NCBI RefSeq assembly: GCF_023264675.1
Contig: NZ_JAHFVG010000009.1
Span: 1-42,076, forward strand
DNA: 42,076 bases
Origin: Rhodococcus sp. (in: high G+C Gram-positive bacteria)
GTDB taxonomy: Bacteria > Actinomycetota > Actinomycetes > Mycobacteriales > Mycobacteriaceae
Reading direction: 5' to 3'
Below, piece after piece: positions 1-7,288 of this stretch; positions within the stretch are counted from its first letter, which is position 1; every line of letters begins with the position of its first letter. The translations under genes were made by a program, and so were the position numbers. The notes under the pieces are model-generated. The model was not told the DNA's origin. It saw nothing but the letters and a program-made list of their open reading frames with translations, and did no database searches.

Positions 1-2
1 CC

Positions 3-530
3 GCCGCAACCGCCGCCGCCGTCCGCACCGCCTACCGCACCTGCACCTTCCCCAACTGCGATATCCCCTCCGCACGATGCCAACTCGACCACATCGTCCC
101 CTTCGATCACCGCAACCCCGGAGCCGGAGGCTGGAGCATCGCCTCCAACCTCCACCCCGTCTGCACCTGCCACCACCAAGCCAAAACAGCCCGATTCTGG
201 GACGCCGCCATGCACCGAGACGGCATCATCATCTGGACCAGCAACACCGGCATCACCCACATCACCCTCCCCGACTTCGCCCTCCCCACCACCATCACAC
301 CCCGCCGACAACCCCAACCCACACCAGAATTCGACCCGAACCAGAAAACCTGGTGGGAAAACAACATGCCCACCGACCACACACCCCCGACAGCCGCCGA
401 CGAACACGCCACCGCCGACAACGCTGCCCGCAACCGAATACGCAGAATCAGACGCAAATTCCGCCAACACAAAGCAATCCAACGCCTACGACAACGCCAC
501 ACCGACGACCTACAACCCCCACCCTTCTGA
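3..530 (+). CDS. HNH endonuclease, 13E12 repeat / DUF222 type (5' truncated by window edge)
   Basis: Only the last 175 codons are present; the reading frame is open to the left edge. The visible part holds the HNH nuclease core: a Cys pair in RTCTFPNCD, then QLDHIVPFDH, and the second metal-ligand segment HPVCTCHHQAK. This is the C-terminal arrangement of the 13E12/DUF222-HNH proteins that occur in many copies in mycobacteria and rhodococci. Their function is not settled; a homing-like or nicking activity is assumed from the fold. The tail after the HNH core is rich in Pro, Thr, Arg and Gln and probably disordered. The coding strand is strikingly C-rich and G-poor, unlike every other gene in the window, which suggests an accessory, possibly mobile, gene. 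It ends 15 bp before the convergent SDR gene. The family call is firm; the activity is not. Confidence 0.85.
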   Translation, partial: AATAAAVRTAYRTCTFPNCDIPSARCQLDHIVPFDHRNPGAGGWSIASNLHPVCTCHHQAKTARFWDAAMHRDGIIIWTSNTGITHITLPDFALPTTITPRRQPQPTPEFDPNQKTWWENNMPTDHTPPTAADEHATADNAARNRIRRIRRKFRQHKAIQRLRQRHTDDLQPPPF

Positions 531-544
531 TGTCGAACGGACGA

Positions 545-1438
545 TCACAGCGTTGGGTGCACCGAATTCAGAAACTCCAACAGTTCGCGCTCGCGGCCGG
601 CGTCGTACGACTCCTCCGACGATCGCACCACACGTCGTCGATCGACGTAGTCGCCGTTGCTCGTCGTGGTGGTTCCCGTTACGACGTCGGCGAGCGCACG
701 GCCGGCGGCGTCGACAGTGGTGGCTATCGGAGTCCAGGTCATCGCCGGAAGGATTCGTTTCATCGCGAATCGAGACACTGCACCGGCATGTCGAGCGAGA
801 TCGGTTCCCGGCACGAAACCAGGATTGAACGAGACCACGTGAGGCAGGCGGCGTGACCACGCATGAACAAGATAGATCGCCGTGAGTTTGCTGGTCGAGT
901 ACGCGGTCCTGCCGGCGCCCACCGAAGCCGGATTCGGAAAAGCCTCGGTTCGAGCTAGCTCGGCCACTGACGTCCAGGACGGTGCCGGAACCATCCCGAG
1001 GTTGTGCCGGAAGTCCCCGAAGTGGGTGTCGCTCACCGTGATGACTACGTGGGCATCGTCTCCGAAGCTGGACTCGAGACCACTGAGGATGAGATGGTTC
1101 GCACGCACGTTCACCGCGAATGTCGCTTCGATTCCGTCGTCGGTTTCGGTCAGATCGTCGGCGTATTGGATTCCGGCGTTGCCGACGAAGTCACGCAGCG
1201 GTGGGAGGCTGCCGTCGGCGATGGCCTCGGCGATTCGGGCGGCCGCCGCACTGGTCGCCGCAGCCGAGGTGAGATCTGCCTCGATCGGTGTCATGCGATC
1301 CGTTCCGGCGGCTGCACCGCGTCCGACCACGACAAGATGTGCGGACGGATCCCGACGGAGAATGTCGGCAGCAGCGATCGCGCCGATTCCGCGGCTTGCG
1401 CCGGTCATGACAATTGTGTGGGAACCGTGTGGGGTCAT
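545..1438 (-). CDS. Short-chain dehydrogenase/reductase (SDR)
   Basis: A 297-residue NAD(P)-dependent oxidoreductase. The N-terminal Rossmann motif TGASRGIG is at residues 12-19, NAG at about 92-94, and the catalytic YSTSK (YxxxK) at about 182-186. The length and the long C-terminal part resemble retinol-dehydrogenase or protochlorophyllide-reductase-like SDRs rather than the 250-residue classical enzymes. The substrate cannot be told. The frame is open further upstream, but the ATG at 1438 directly precedes the Rossmann strand (MTPHGSHTIVMTG), so it is preferred. The gene is divergent from an MmyB-type regulator that starts 102 bp away; such regulators are often found beside SDR genes, so the regulator probably controls this gene. 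Alternative substrates include a quinone or a lipid-derived ketone. Confidence 0.88.
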   Translation of the reverse strand: MTPHGSHTIVMTGASRGIGAIAAADILRRDPSAHLVVVGRGAAAGTDRMTPIEADLTSAAATSAAAARIAEAIADGSLPPLRDFVGNAGIQYADDLTETDDGIEATFAVNVRANHLILSGLESSFGDDAHVVITVSDTHFGDFRHNLGMVPAPSWTSVAELARTEAFPNPASVGAGRTAYSTSKLTAIYLVHAWSRRLPHVVSFNPGFVPGTDLARHAGAVSRFAMKRILPAMTWTPIATTVDAAGRALADVVTGTTTTSNGDYVDRRRVVRSSEESYDAGRERELLEFLNSVHPTL

Positions 1439-1540
1439 CGCTCGAATTTCGCACCACTTACGCATACGAACCAGTGCCCGGTGCGGCAGTGGGACCAGCA
1501 GTACCAGGCTCGAGCATGGTGGCCGGGTCATGATGTAGGG

Positions 1541-2395
1541 GTGAGAACACCCGCAAATGCTCTCGGAGACATGTTGCGACGTCGACGAGACACACTGTCG
1601 CCCGCTGATGTCGGGCTGATCCCGGGCTCCGGCCGTCGCGCACATGGCCTGCGTCGCGAAGAAGTCGCCCAGCTCGCGGGACTGTCGGTGGACTATCTGG
1701 TCCGGCTGGAGCAGGGTCGGGCACGAAATCCGTCATCGCAGGTAGTCGCAGCTCTGGCCAGGTCATTGCAGCTCGACCACGATGAACGCGACCATCTGTA
1801 CCGGTGTGCGGGACTACTCCCGCCGCCGGACGGAACAATCGATCTCCACGTGCCACCCGGCGTCGGCCGAGTCGTGACGCGGTTGGGCGATACTCCGGTC
1901 GGGGTGTTCAGCGTGCACTGGCAGTTGCTCACATGGAATCCGATGTGGATTGCGCTGCACGGAGATCCGAAAATACTGACGCCCAGCCAGCGCAACCTCG
2001 TCCGAGCCGTGTTCGGCCGTGACGACACCGTCCGCCAGTCGTCTCGTCCGTACCACTCGACCAGCGGGCTCGAACATTTCGCGGCCGCGCTGGTCTCCGA
2101 TCTCAGATCGGCAGCGGTGGAGTACCCCGCCGATTCGACGTTGGCAGAACTGGTGGACGAATTGCGCGGCGAGAACGAATACTTCGACACGTTGTGGACT
2201 TCGGGCGTCGCCGCAGTACACAAGTCCGACCGAAAGACGATCCGGCACCCGTCGGTCGAGGAGCTGACACTCGATTGCGACGTATTGATCGCCCCCGGCT
2301 CGGATCTGAGAGTCGTGATCTACACCGCCGCGGCGGGCAGCGCAGATGCCGAAAAACTGGAGTTCCTACGCGTCGCTGCCGGCATCGCCGTCTGA
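1541..2395 (+). CDS. MmyB-type helix-turn-helix transcriptional regulator
   Basis: A 284-residue regulator. An N-terminal XRE-type helix-turn-helix (LGDMLRRRR... GLRREEVAQLAGLSVDYLVRLEQGR) is followed by the MmyB ligand-binding domain (VFSVHWQLLTWNPMWIALHGDP ...). The HTH wording LRREEVAQLAGLSVDYLVRLEQGR is typical of the family. MmyB proteins are PAS-like and have been reported to bind a fatty-acid-like ligand, and they usually regulate a neighbouring SDR. Here the SDR is divergent, which fits. The GTG at 1541 is chosen because it gives the usual family N-terminus; an ATG at 1571 with GGAG upstream is the alternative. CATGAT lies 6 nt before the GTG, so the mRNA could be leaderless. A 13-bp tandem duplication spans the stop codon. 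Confidence 0.87.
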   Translation: MRTPANALGDMLRRRRDTLSPADVGLIPGSGRRAHGLRREEVAQLAGLSVDYLVRLEQGRARNPSSQVVAALARSLQLDHDERDHLYRCAGLLPPPDGTIDLHVPPGVGRVVTRLGDTPVGVFSVHWQLLTWNPMWIALHGDPKILTPSQRNLVRAVFGRDDTVRQSSRPYHSTSGLEHFAAALVSDLRSAAVEYPADSTLAELVDELRGENEYFDTLWTSGVAAVHKSDRKTIRHPSVEELTLDCDVLIAPGSDLRVVIYTAAAGSADAEKLEFLRVAAGIAV

Positions 2396-2408
2396 CATCG
2401 CCGTCTGA
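2383..2408. repeat. 13-bp tandem duplication across a stop codon
   Basis: The unit CATCGCCGTCTGA occurs twice back to back (2383-2395 and 2396-2408), followed by a further CATCG. The first copy contains the last codons and the TGA of the MmyB-type regulator, so the duplication lies just outside the coding sequence. It looks like a replication-slippage product. Confidence 0.9.
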
Positions 2409-2516
2409 CATCGAGATCGCACCGCAGATCGGAGATCAATCTCACAAACGCCGTCGATCGGATCACACTTCGCTGGTAAACCTCGTCGTACAGGCATGAC
2501 CAAGAAGGAGTGCACC

Positions 2517-3251
2517 ATGAAAATTGCAGTCGCGGGCGGAACAGGCACCGTCGGAGTCCATGTCGTCGATGTGGCGAGGGCACAGGGGCATGAGGTCGTC
2601 GTGTTGTCACGCGCAACCGGGGTCGACCTCGTGAGCGGCAAAGGTCTGACCGCGGCGCTGCAGGGAGTGAATGTCGTAGTCGACGTGACCTCGAAGCAGA
2701 CGATGTCGGCGAAAGCATCCGTATCCTTTTTCCGAACGGTCACCGAGAACCTCCTCGACGCCGAGGAGGCACAGGGCGTACAGCACCATGTTGCATTGTC
2801 GATCGTCGGAATCGACCACGCCCCGCGGTCGTATTACGCCGGAAAGGCAGCCCAGGAACGTGCGGTTCGAGGCGGTCCGATTCCGTGGACCATTCTGCGC
2901 GCCACACAGTTCCACGAGTTCGCATCCCAGATCTACGGCCAGATCCACATCGGCCCGGTGATGATCGTGCCGGCAATGCGGTCGCAACCGGTCGCCGCAC
3001 ACGAGGTCGCCGAACGGCTCGTTCGACTCGCCGAGGGTGACGCGCAGGGGCGAGCTCGAGATCTGGGTGGGCCGCAGGAGGAGCGCATGGCCGATATGGT
3101 TCGCCGCTATGCGAAATCGATCCGATCGCGTGCTCGCATCATCGAACTACCGCTACCGGGGGCCTACGGAAAAGCATTGCGCGACGGTTCGCTGCTGACC
3201 GGTGCGGACGCCGATCTCGGCAACCAGACCTTCGGTCGATGGCTCGACTGA
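2517..3251 (+). CDS. NAD(P)-binding protein, atypical SDR / NmrA-like
   Basis: A 244-residue atypical short-chain dehydrogenase. The Rossmann motif GGTGTVG is at residues 7-13 (MKIAVAGGTGTVG). There is no YxxxK active site in the usual place, as expected for NmrA-like or quinone-oxidoreductase-like sensors. The sequence continues with ILRATQFHEF, a segment common in these proteins. The start at 2517 is preferred to the upstream ATG at 2496 because AAGGAG lies 6 nt before it and it places the Rossmann strand at the N-terminus. It sits 121 bp after the regulator in the same direction and may be co-controlled with it. The function is probably redox sensing or quinone or azo-type reduction, but the substrate is unknown. 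Confidence 0.83.
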   Translation: MKIAVAGGTGTVGVHVVDVARAQGHEVVVLSRATGVDLVSGKGLTAALQGVNVVVDVTSKQTMSAKASVSFFRTVTENLLDAEEAQGVQHHVALSIVGIDHAPRSYYAGKAAQERAVRGGPIPWTILRATQFHEFASQIYGQIHIGPVMIVPAMRSQPVAAHEVAERLVRLAEGDAQGRARDLGGPQEERMADMVRRYAKSIRSRARIIELPLPGAYGKALRDGSLLTGADADLGNQTFGRWLD

Positions 3252-3389
3252 CAGTTCGACCGACGGCGCGCCTTCGATAACTCTTCGGGTGAAATCCGCG
3301 GAACTCGACCACCGCGGCGCAATCCAGGTCCATGATGTCGATCAAGACCATCATCGCTGCTGGTACCGACCGGGAAAGCTGGGTTCGCT

Positions 3390-4787
3390 ATGACGCAACC
3401 TGCAGAACGCCACACTGCGAAAGTCATCGGAGTCACCGTCGCCGCCGCGGTGGGCGGGTTTCTTTTCGGATTCGACAGCTCCGTAGTCAACGGAGCTGTC
3501 GATTCGATCCAGGAGAACTTCGGCCTGAGTTCGTTCGTGACCGGCTTTGCCGTCGCCATCGCGCTGTTGGGCTGTGCCGTCGGCGCATGGTTCGCCGGGC
3601 GCCTGGCGGACAGTTGGGGGCGCAAGCGGGTCATGCTGCTCGGGTCCGCCTTGTTCACCATTTCGTCGGTAGGTTCTGGATTCGCGTTCAGCATCCCGGA
3701 TCTGATGCTCTGGCGCGTCCTCGGTGGTCTCGGCATCGGCATCGCGTCGGTGATCGCGCCCGCATACATATCGGAGATTGCACCGGCTCGGTACCGCGGC
3801 GGTCTGGCGTCGTTGCAGCAACTCGCAATCACCGTCGGCATCTTCGCTGCGCTTCTGTCGGACGCGGTATTGCAAAACGCCGCGGGCGGACCGTCGAACG
3901 ATCTGTGGTTCGGTATGGAGGCGTGGCGCTGGATGTTCATCGTCGGTGTCGTGCCCGCACTCGTCTACGGATTCCTGGCCACACTGATTCCGGAATCTCC
4001 GCGCTACCTTGTCGGCAAGCATCTGGACGAAGAAGCTGCGCGGATCCTCGGCGAGATTTCGGGTGAAGTGAATCCGACCGAACGCGTCAAGGAAATCAGA
4101 CTCACGTTGAGGAAGGACGCGAAATCCTCGTTCTCGGATATTCGTGGGCCGAAGTTCGGACTCCAACCGATCGTCTGGGTCGGTATCACGATGGCCGTTC
4201 TCCAGCAGTTCGTCGGTATCAACGCCATCTTCTACTACTCCACAACCCTGTGGAAGTCGGTGGGCTTCAGCGAGAATCAATCGTTCGTGACGTCGGTGAT
4301 CACCTCGATCATCAACGTGACGATGACATTCGTGGCGATTCTGTTCGTCGACCGATTCGGGCGAAAGAATCTGCTGCAGATCGGTTCGATCGGAATGTTC
4401 GTCGGTCTCGTACTGGCGGCTGTGTCGTTCACCCAGGCTGTCGGTTCGGGAGACGACCTGACGCTTCCCAGTCCATGGGGTCCGGTCGCACTCGTCGGAG
4501 CAAACCTGTTCGTCATCTTCTTCGCCGCGACGTGGGGCCCGATCATGTGGGTGATGCTCGGCGAGATGTTCCCCAACAACATGCGCGCGGTGGCGCTCGG
4601 TGTCAGTACCGCGGCGAACTGGGTCGCGAACTTCGCGATCACGCTTGCTTTCCCACCCCTGACGCAGTCGATCGGCCTCGGGTTCATCTATGCGTTCTTC
4701 GCGTTCTTCGCCCTCATCTCGTTCTTCTTCGTCAAGTTCAAGATCCGCGAGACCAAGGGAATGGAACTCGAAGACATGATCCTCTGA
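3390..4787 (+). CDS. Sugar-porter MFS transporter
   Basis: A 465-residue major facilitator of the sugar porter family with twelve predicted membrane segments. Family signatures are present: GRLADSWGRKR in the loop after TM2 (residues 70-80), PESPRYL after TM6 (202-208), QQFVGINA in TM7 (273-280) and DRFGRK after TM8. These point to H+-driven uptake of a monosaccharide or polyol. The closest characterised relatives I recall are the actinobacterial glucose permeases of the GlcP type, but the substrate cannot be fixed from sequence. A polyphosphate glucokinase gene lies 20 kb away, so glucose is possible. No strong ribosome binding site is seen before the ATG. It is followed 52 bp later by the YciI-like gene in the same direction. 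Confidence 0.92.
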   Translation: MTQPAERHTAKVIGVTVAAAVGGFLFGFDSSVVNGAVDSIQENFGLSSFVTGFAVAIALLGCAVGAWFAGRLADSWGRKRVMLLGSALFTISSVGSGFAFSIPDLMLWRVLGGLGIGIASVIAPAYISEIAPARYRGGLASLQQLAITVGIFAALLSDAVLQNAAGGPSNDLWFGMEAWRWMFIVGVVPALVYGFLATLIPESPRYLVGKHLDEEAARILGEISGEVNPTERVKEIRLTLRKDAKSSFSDIRGPKFGLQPIVWVGITMAVLQQFVGINAIFYYSTTLWKSVGFSENQSFVTSVITSIINVTMTFVAILFVDRFGRKNLLQIGSIGMFVGLVLAAVSFTQAVGSGDDLTLPSPWGPVALVGANLFVIFFAATWGPIMWVMLGEMFPNNMRAVALGVSTAANWVANFAITLAFPPLTQSIGLGFIYAFFAFFALISFFFVKFKIRETKGMELEDMIL

Positions 4788-4839
4788 CACCAGACGGTTC
4801 TCTACCAGGACGCTGCCCTACCCGATAGGAGGAATGGCC

Positions 4840-5139
4840 ATGCCGATGTTCGTCGTCGAATATTCCTACACGCCCGAAACCTCGTCCGGCCGAGACGACC
4901 ATCGAACCGACCATCGTGCGTGGATCCAAGAACTGGTGCGCCGGCACACCATTCGGTCGTCGGGACCTCTCGCCGATCACAGCGGCGCGATATTCATCGT
5001 CGAGTCAGCCGATGCCGATACCGTCACCAGAATGTTCTCGCACGACCCGTTCGCGCGCGCCGGCCTCGTCGATTCGGTACGCGTCACCGAGTGGCAGCCC
5101 AAACGCGGTGATGCGAGCCTGCGAGAGAGCACCGACTGA
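4840..5139 (+). CDS. YciI family protein
   Basis: A 99-residue protein with the ferredoxin-like YciI/dimeric alpha-beta-barrel pattern: an N-terminal MPMFVVEYSY strand, a DHRAWI helix with the conserved His, GPLADHSGAIFIVESADADTV, and DPFARAGLVDSVRVTEW. YciI proteins are small and dimeric; a conserved His-Asp pair suggests enzymatic activity, but few functions are known. The ATG at 4840 is preferred to the one at 4834 because AGGAGG (4827-4832) is 7 nt upstream of it and only 1 nt from the other. The gene probably shares a transcript with the MFS gene. It converges on dxs, with only 29 bp between their ends. Confidence 0.82.
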   Translation: MPMFVVEYSYTPETSSGRDDHRTDHRAWIQELVRRHTIRSSGPLADHSGAIFIVESADADTVTRMFSHDPFARAGLVDSVRVTEWQPKRGDASLRESTD

Positions 5140-5152
5140 ACGCTGGTCGGTG
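5130..5152. terminator. Weak hairpin between YciI gene and dxs
   Basis: CACCGAC (5130-5136) pairs with GTCGGTG (5146-5152) around a 9-nt loop. It overlaps the YciI stop codon and precedes the dxs stop by 16 bp. There is no T-run. It may act on both convergent transcripts, but the stem is short. Confidence 0.35.
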
Positions 5153-5168
5153 TGATCCCGTTCAAGTC

Positions 5169-7049
5169 TTACAGCGCTTCGGCCCAACCCGCGATTCGCT
5201 TGGCGAGATCTGTCGACGTCAGGCCCAGTTCACGGTGGATCTGCTCGCGAGAGGCATGATCGAGGAATCGCTGGGGCACACCGACGTCCCGGCAGACGGT
5301 GTCGACGCCGACGGCACGGACGGCAGCGGACACCGTCGATCCGATACCACCGTGCACACCCGAATCCTCCAGCGTCACCACGAGTTTGTACTCCTCGGCC
5401 AGCTTCAGCAGCGGCTCCGGAACCGGTAGCACCCAGCGCGGATCCACGACGGCCACCGAAAGCCCCTGCTGCGTCAGTGTCGCTGCGGTCTCGAGCGCCA
5501 AGGCCGCGAACACACCCACGGCGACGATGAGGACGTCATGGCCACCGGCAGCGGGTTCGGTCAAGACGTCGACGAGGCCGTCGAGCCGTCGTATCGCCGG
5601 TATGTCTTCGGTGACCGAACCCTTCGGGAATCGCAGAGCCGTCGGGCCGTCGTCGACGGCCAGTGCTTCGGCGAGTTCTTCACGCAGAGTCGCGCAGTCA
5701 CGCGGAGCGGCGACGCGGATCCCCGGAACGATGCCGAGAAGCGACATGTCCCACATTCCGTTGTGGCTCGCGCCGTCGGAGCCGGTGACCCCTGCTCGAT
5801 CCAGCACCACGGTGACGGGGAGCTTCAGCAACGCGACATCCATCAGCAGCTGATCGAAGGCGCGATTGAGGAATGTCGAGTACACCGCGACCACCGGGTG
5901 CAGACCTCCGAGGGCAAGACCCGCCGCCGACGTCATCGCGTGCTGCTCGGCAATACCGACGTCGAACATACGGCCCGGATATTTTTCACCGAAGGCGGCG
6001 AGGCCTGTCGGTCCGGCCATCGCCGCCGTGATGGCGACGACGTCCTCACGCTCGGCAGCGAGATCGATGAGTTCGCGGGAGAAGACCGACGTCCAGTCCG
6101 GCGCGGCAACCGCGCGCGAGCGCCCCGTCAGCGGATCGATGACGCCGGTGGCGTGCATCTGGTCTGCAACGTTGTTCTCGGCATGCGCGTACCCCATGCC
6201 CTTACGCGTGACCGCGTGAACGATCACGGGGCCGCCGTACGACTTGGCTCGGCGCAATGCGGACTCGAGTGCCAACTCGTCGTGACCGTCGACCGGGCCG
6301 AGGTACTTGATGCCGAGATCGGTGAACAGGACCTGAGGACTGATGGCGTCTTTCACGCCTGCCTTCATTCCGTGCAGCATGGCGTAAGCCGTCTTGCCGA
6401 CGAGAGGAATCTTGCGCACGATCCGGCGACCGTTGTCGAGAATTCGCTCGTATCCCGGCTGCAGACGCAGCGCTGCAAGATGCTCGGCAAGTCCACCGAT
6501 GGTCGGCGCGTAGGAACGACCGTTGTCGTTCACGACGATGACGACCGACCGGTCCTTGCCCGCCGCGATGTTGTTGAGCGCTTCCCAACACATCCCGCCG
6601 GTCAGCGCACCGTCCCCGACGACCGCAACCACGTGACGGTCGCCCTGGCCGGTCAGCTCGAACGCCTTCGCCAGGCCGTCCGCATACGACAGAGACGCCG
6701 ACGCGTGTGAGGACTCGACCCAGTCGTGCTCGCTCTCGGCCCGAGACGGATATCCCGAGAGACCGCCCTGCTTGCGCAGTGAATCGAACGAACCGGTGCG
6801 GCCGGTGATCATCTTGTGGACGTAAGCCTGGTGGCCGGTGTCCCAGATGATGGGGTCGTGAGGCGACGAGAACGTCCGGTGTATCGCCAGGGTCAGTTCG
6901 ACGACTCCGAGGTTCGGCCCCAGATGCCCGCCCGTGGCCGACACGGTTTCGACCAGGAACTCTCGGATCTCTCCGGCCAGCTCCGCTACTTCGGACGGGT
7001 CCAGACGGCGCACGTCCTCAGGCGTCTGAACTCGAGCTAGGACACCCAA
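5169..7049 (-). CDS. dxs: 1-deoxy-D-xylulose-5-phosphate synthase
   Basis: A 626-residue thiamine-diphosphate enzyme that condenses pyruvate and glyceraldehyde 3-phosphate to DXP, the first step of the MEP isoprenoid pathway in the cytosol. Visible features include [13 protein letters not shown] near the N-terminus, the TPP-binding [16 protein letters not shown] through VVNDN, and the pyrimidine-domain segment [17 protein letters not shown]-terminal transketolase domain ([12 protein letters not shown]) follows. The length fits mycobacterial Dxs. The start is a TTG at 7049: it places the N-terminus where homologues begin and has a perfect GGAGGGAG ribosome site (7058-7065) 8 nt upstream. The alternative start at 7127 would add an arginine- and cysteine-rich leader unlike the family. 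A promoter candidate and a 40-bp palindrome lie upstream. Confidence 0.97.
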   Translation of the reverse strand: MGVLARVQTPEDVRRLDPSEVAELAGEIREFLVETVSATGGHLGPNLGVVELTLAIHRTFSSPHDPIIWDTGHQAYVHKMITGRTGSFDSLRKQGGLSGYPSRAESEHDWVESSHASASLSYADGLAKAFELTGQGDRHVVAVVGDGALTGGMCWEALNNIAAGKDRSVVIVVNDNGRSYAPTIGGLAEHLAALRLQPGYERILDNGRRIVRKIPLVGKTAYAMLHGMKAGVKDAISPQVLFTDLGIKYLGPVDGHDELALESALRRAKSYGGPVIVHAVTRKGMGYAHAENNVADQMHATGVIDPLTGRSRAVAAPDWTSVFSRELIDLAAEREDVVAITAAMAGPTGLAAFGEKYPGRMFDVGIAEQHAMTSAAGLALGGLHPVVAVYSTFLNRAFDQLLMDVALLKLPVTVVLDRAGVTGSDGASHNGMWDMSLLGIVPGIRVAAPRDCATLREELAEALAVDDGPTALRFPKGSVTEDIPAIRRLDGLVDVLTEPAAGGHDVLIVAVGVFAALALETAATLTQQGLSVAVVDPRWVLPVPEPLLKLAEEYKLVVTLEDSGVHGGIGSTVSAAVRAVGVDTVCRDVGVPQRFLDHASREQIHRELGLTSTDLAKRIAGWAEAL

Positions 7050-7096
7050 CGAGATCGCTCCCTCCGGCCGGAAAACATCGGTCCATGCACTACATG

Positions 7097-7124
7097 ATTC
7101 TGATCGACACGAGCACTCGATCAA
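7097..7124 (-). promoter_or_regulatory. Candidate dxs promoter
   Basis: On the minus strand TTGATC (7119-7124) and CAGAAT (7097-7102) are separated by 16 nt, a good match to a SigA-type -35/-10 pair. Transcription would start near 7090, giving a leader of about 40 nt that includes the GGAGGGAG ribosome site. The 40-bp palindrome begins 18 bp upstream of the -35 box. Confidence 0.5.
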
Positions 7125-7141
7125 CACAGTCTACGTAGCGT

Positions 7142-7181
7142 GCCGTACTGCTCTCACGAGATCTCGTGAGAGCAGTACGGC
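7142..7181. repeat. Perfect 40-bp palindrome between dxs and glsA
   Basis: The 19-base arms GCCGTACTGCTCTCACGAG (7142-7160) and CTCGTGAGAGCAGTACGGC (7163-7181) are perfect reverse complements around AT. One mismatched (wobble) position followed by four further pairs (7137-7140 with 7183-7186) extends the symmetry to about 50 bp. Both flanking genes point away, so it is not at a gene end. It lies 18 bp upstream of the predicted dxs -35 box. It may be an operator for a dimeric regulator, a cruciform or a transcription insulator. Confidence 0.97.
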
Positions 7182-7275
7182 GCGCTTGCTTCTTCAGAAC
7201 ACTACTGCGGTGATGGCGCTGTTCCCAACAACCGCGACGCGTCTCTGATCACACAAGAAACCCGAGGTCGGCGCA

Positions 7276-7281
7276 TAGGGT
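7276..7281 (+). promoter_or_regulatory. -10 box for leaderless glsA transcript
   Basis: TAGGGT matches the actinobacterial TANNNT -10 consensus and ends 7 nt before the glsA ATG. There is no ribosome site in between. Transcription starting at or next to the ATG would give a leaderless mRNA. No clear -35 box is seen. Confidence 0.5.
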
Positions 7282-7288
7282 TACCTTC

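Noticed and set aside
1004..1540. N-terminal extension of the MmyB regulator frame
   Set aside because: It is antisense to the SDR gene and lacks family similarity; the regulator begins at 1541.
3351..4790. 479-residue minus-strand frame over the sugar transporter
   Set aside because: Antisense to an MFS gene with clear motifs; composition is charged and without any domain.
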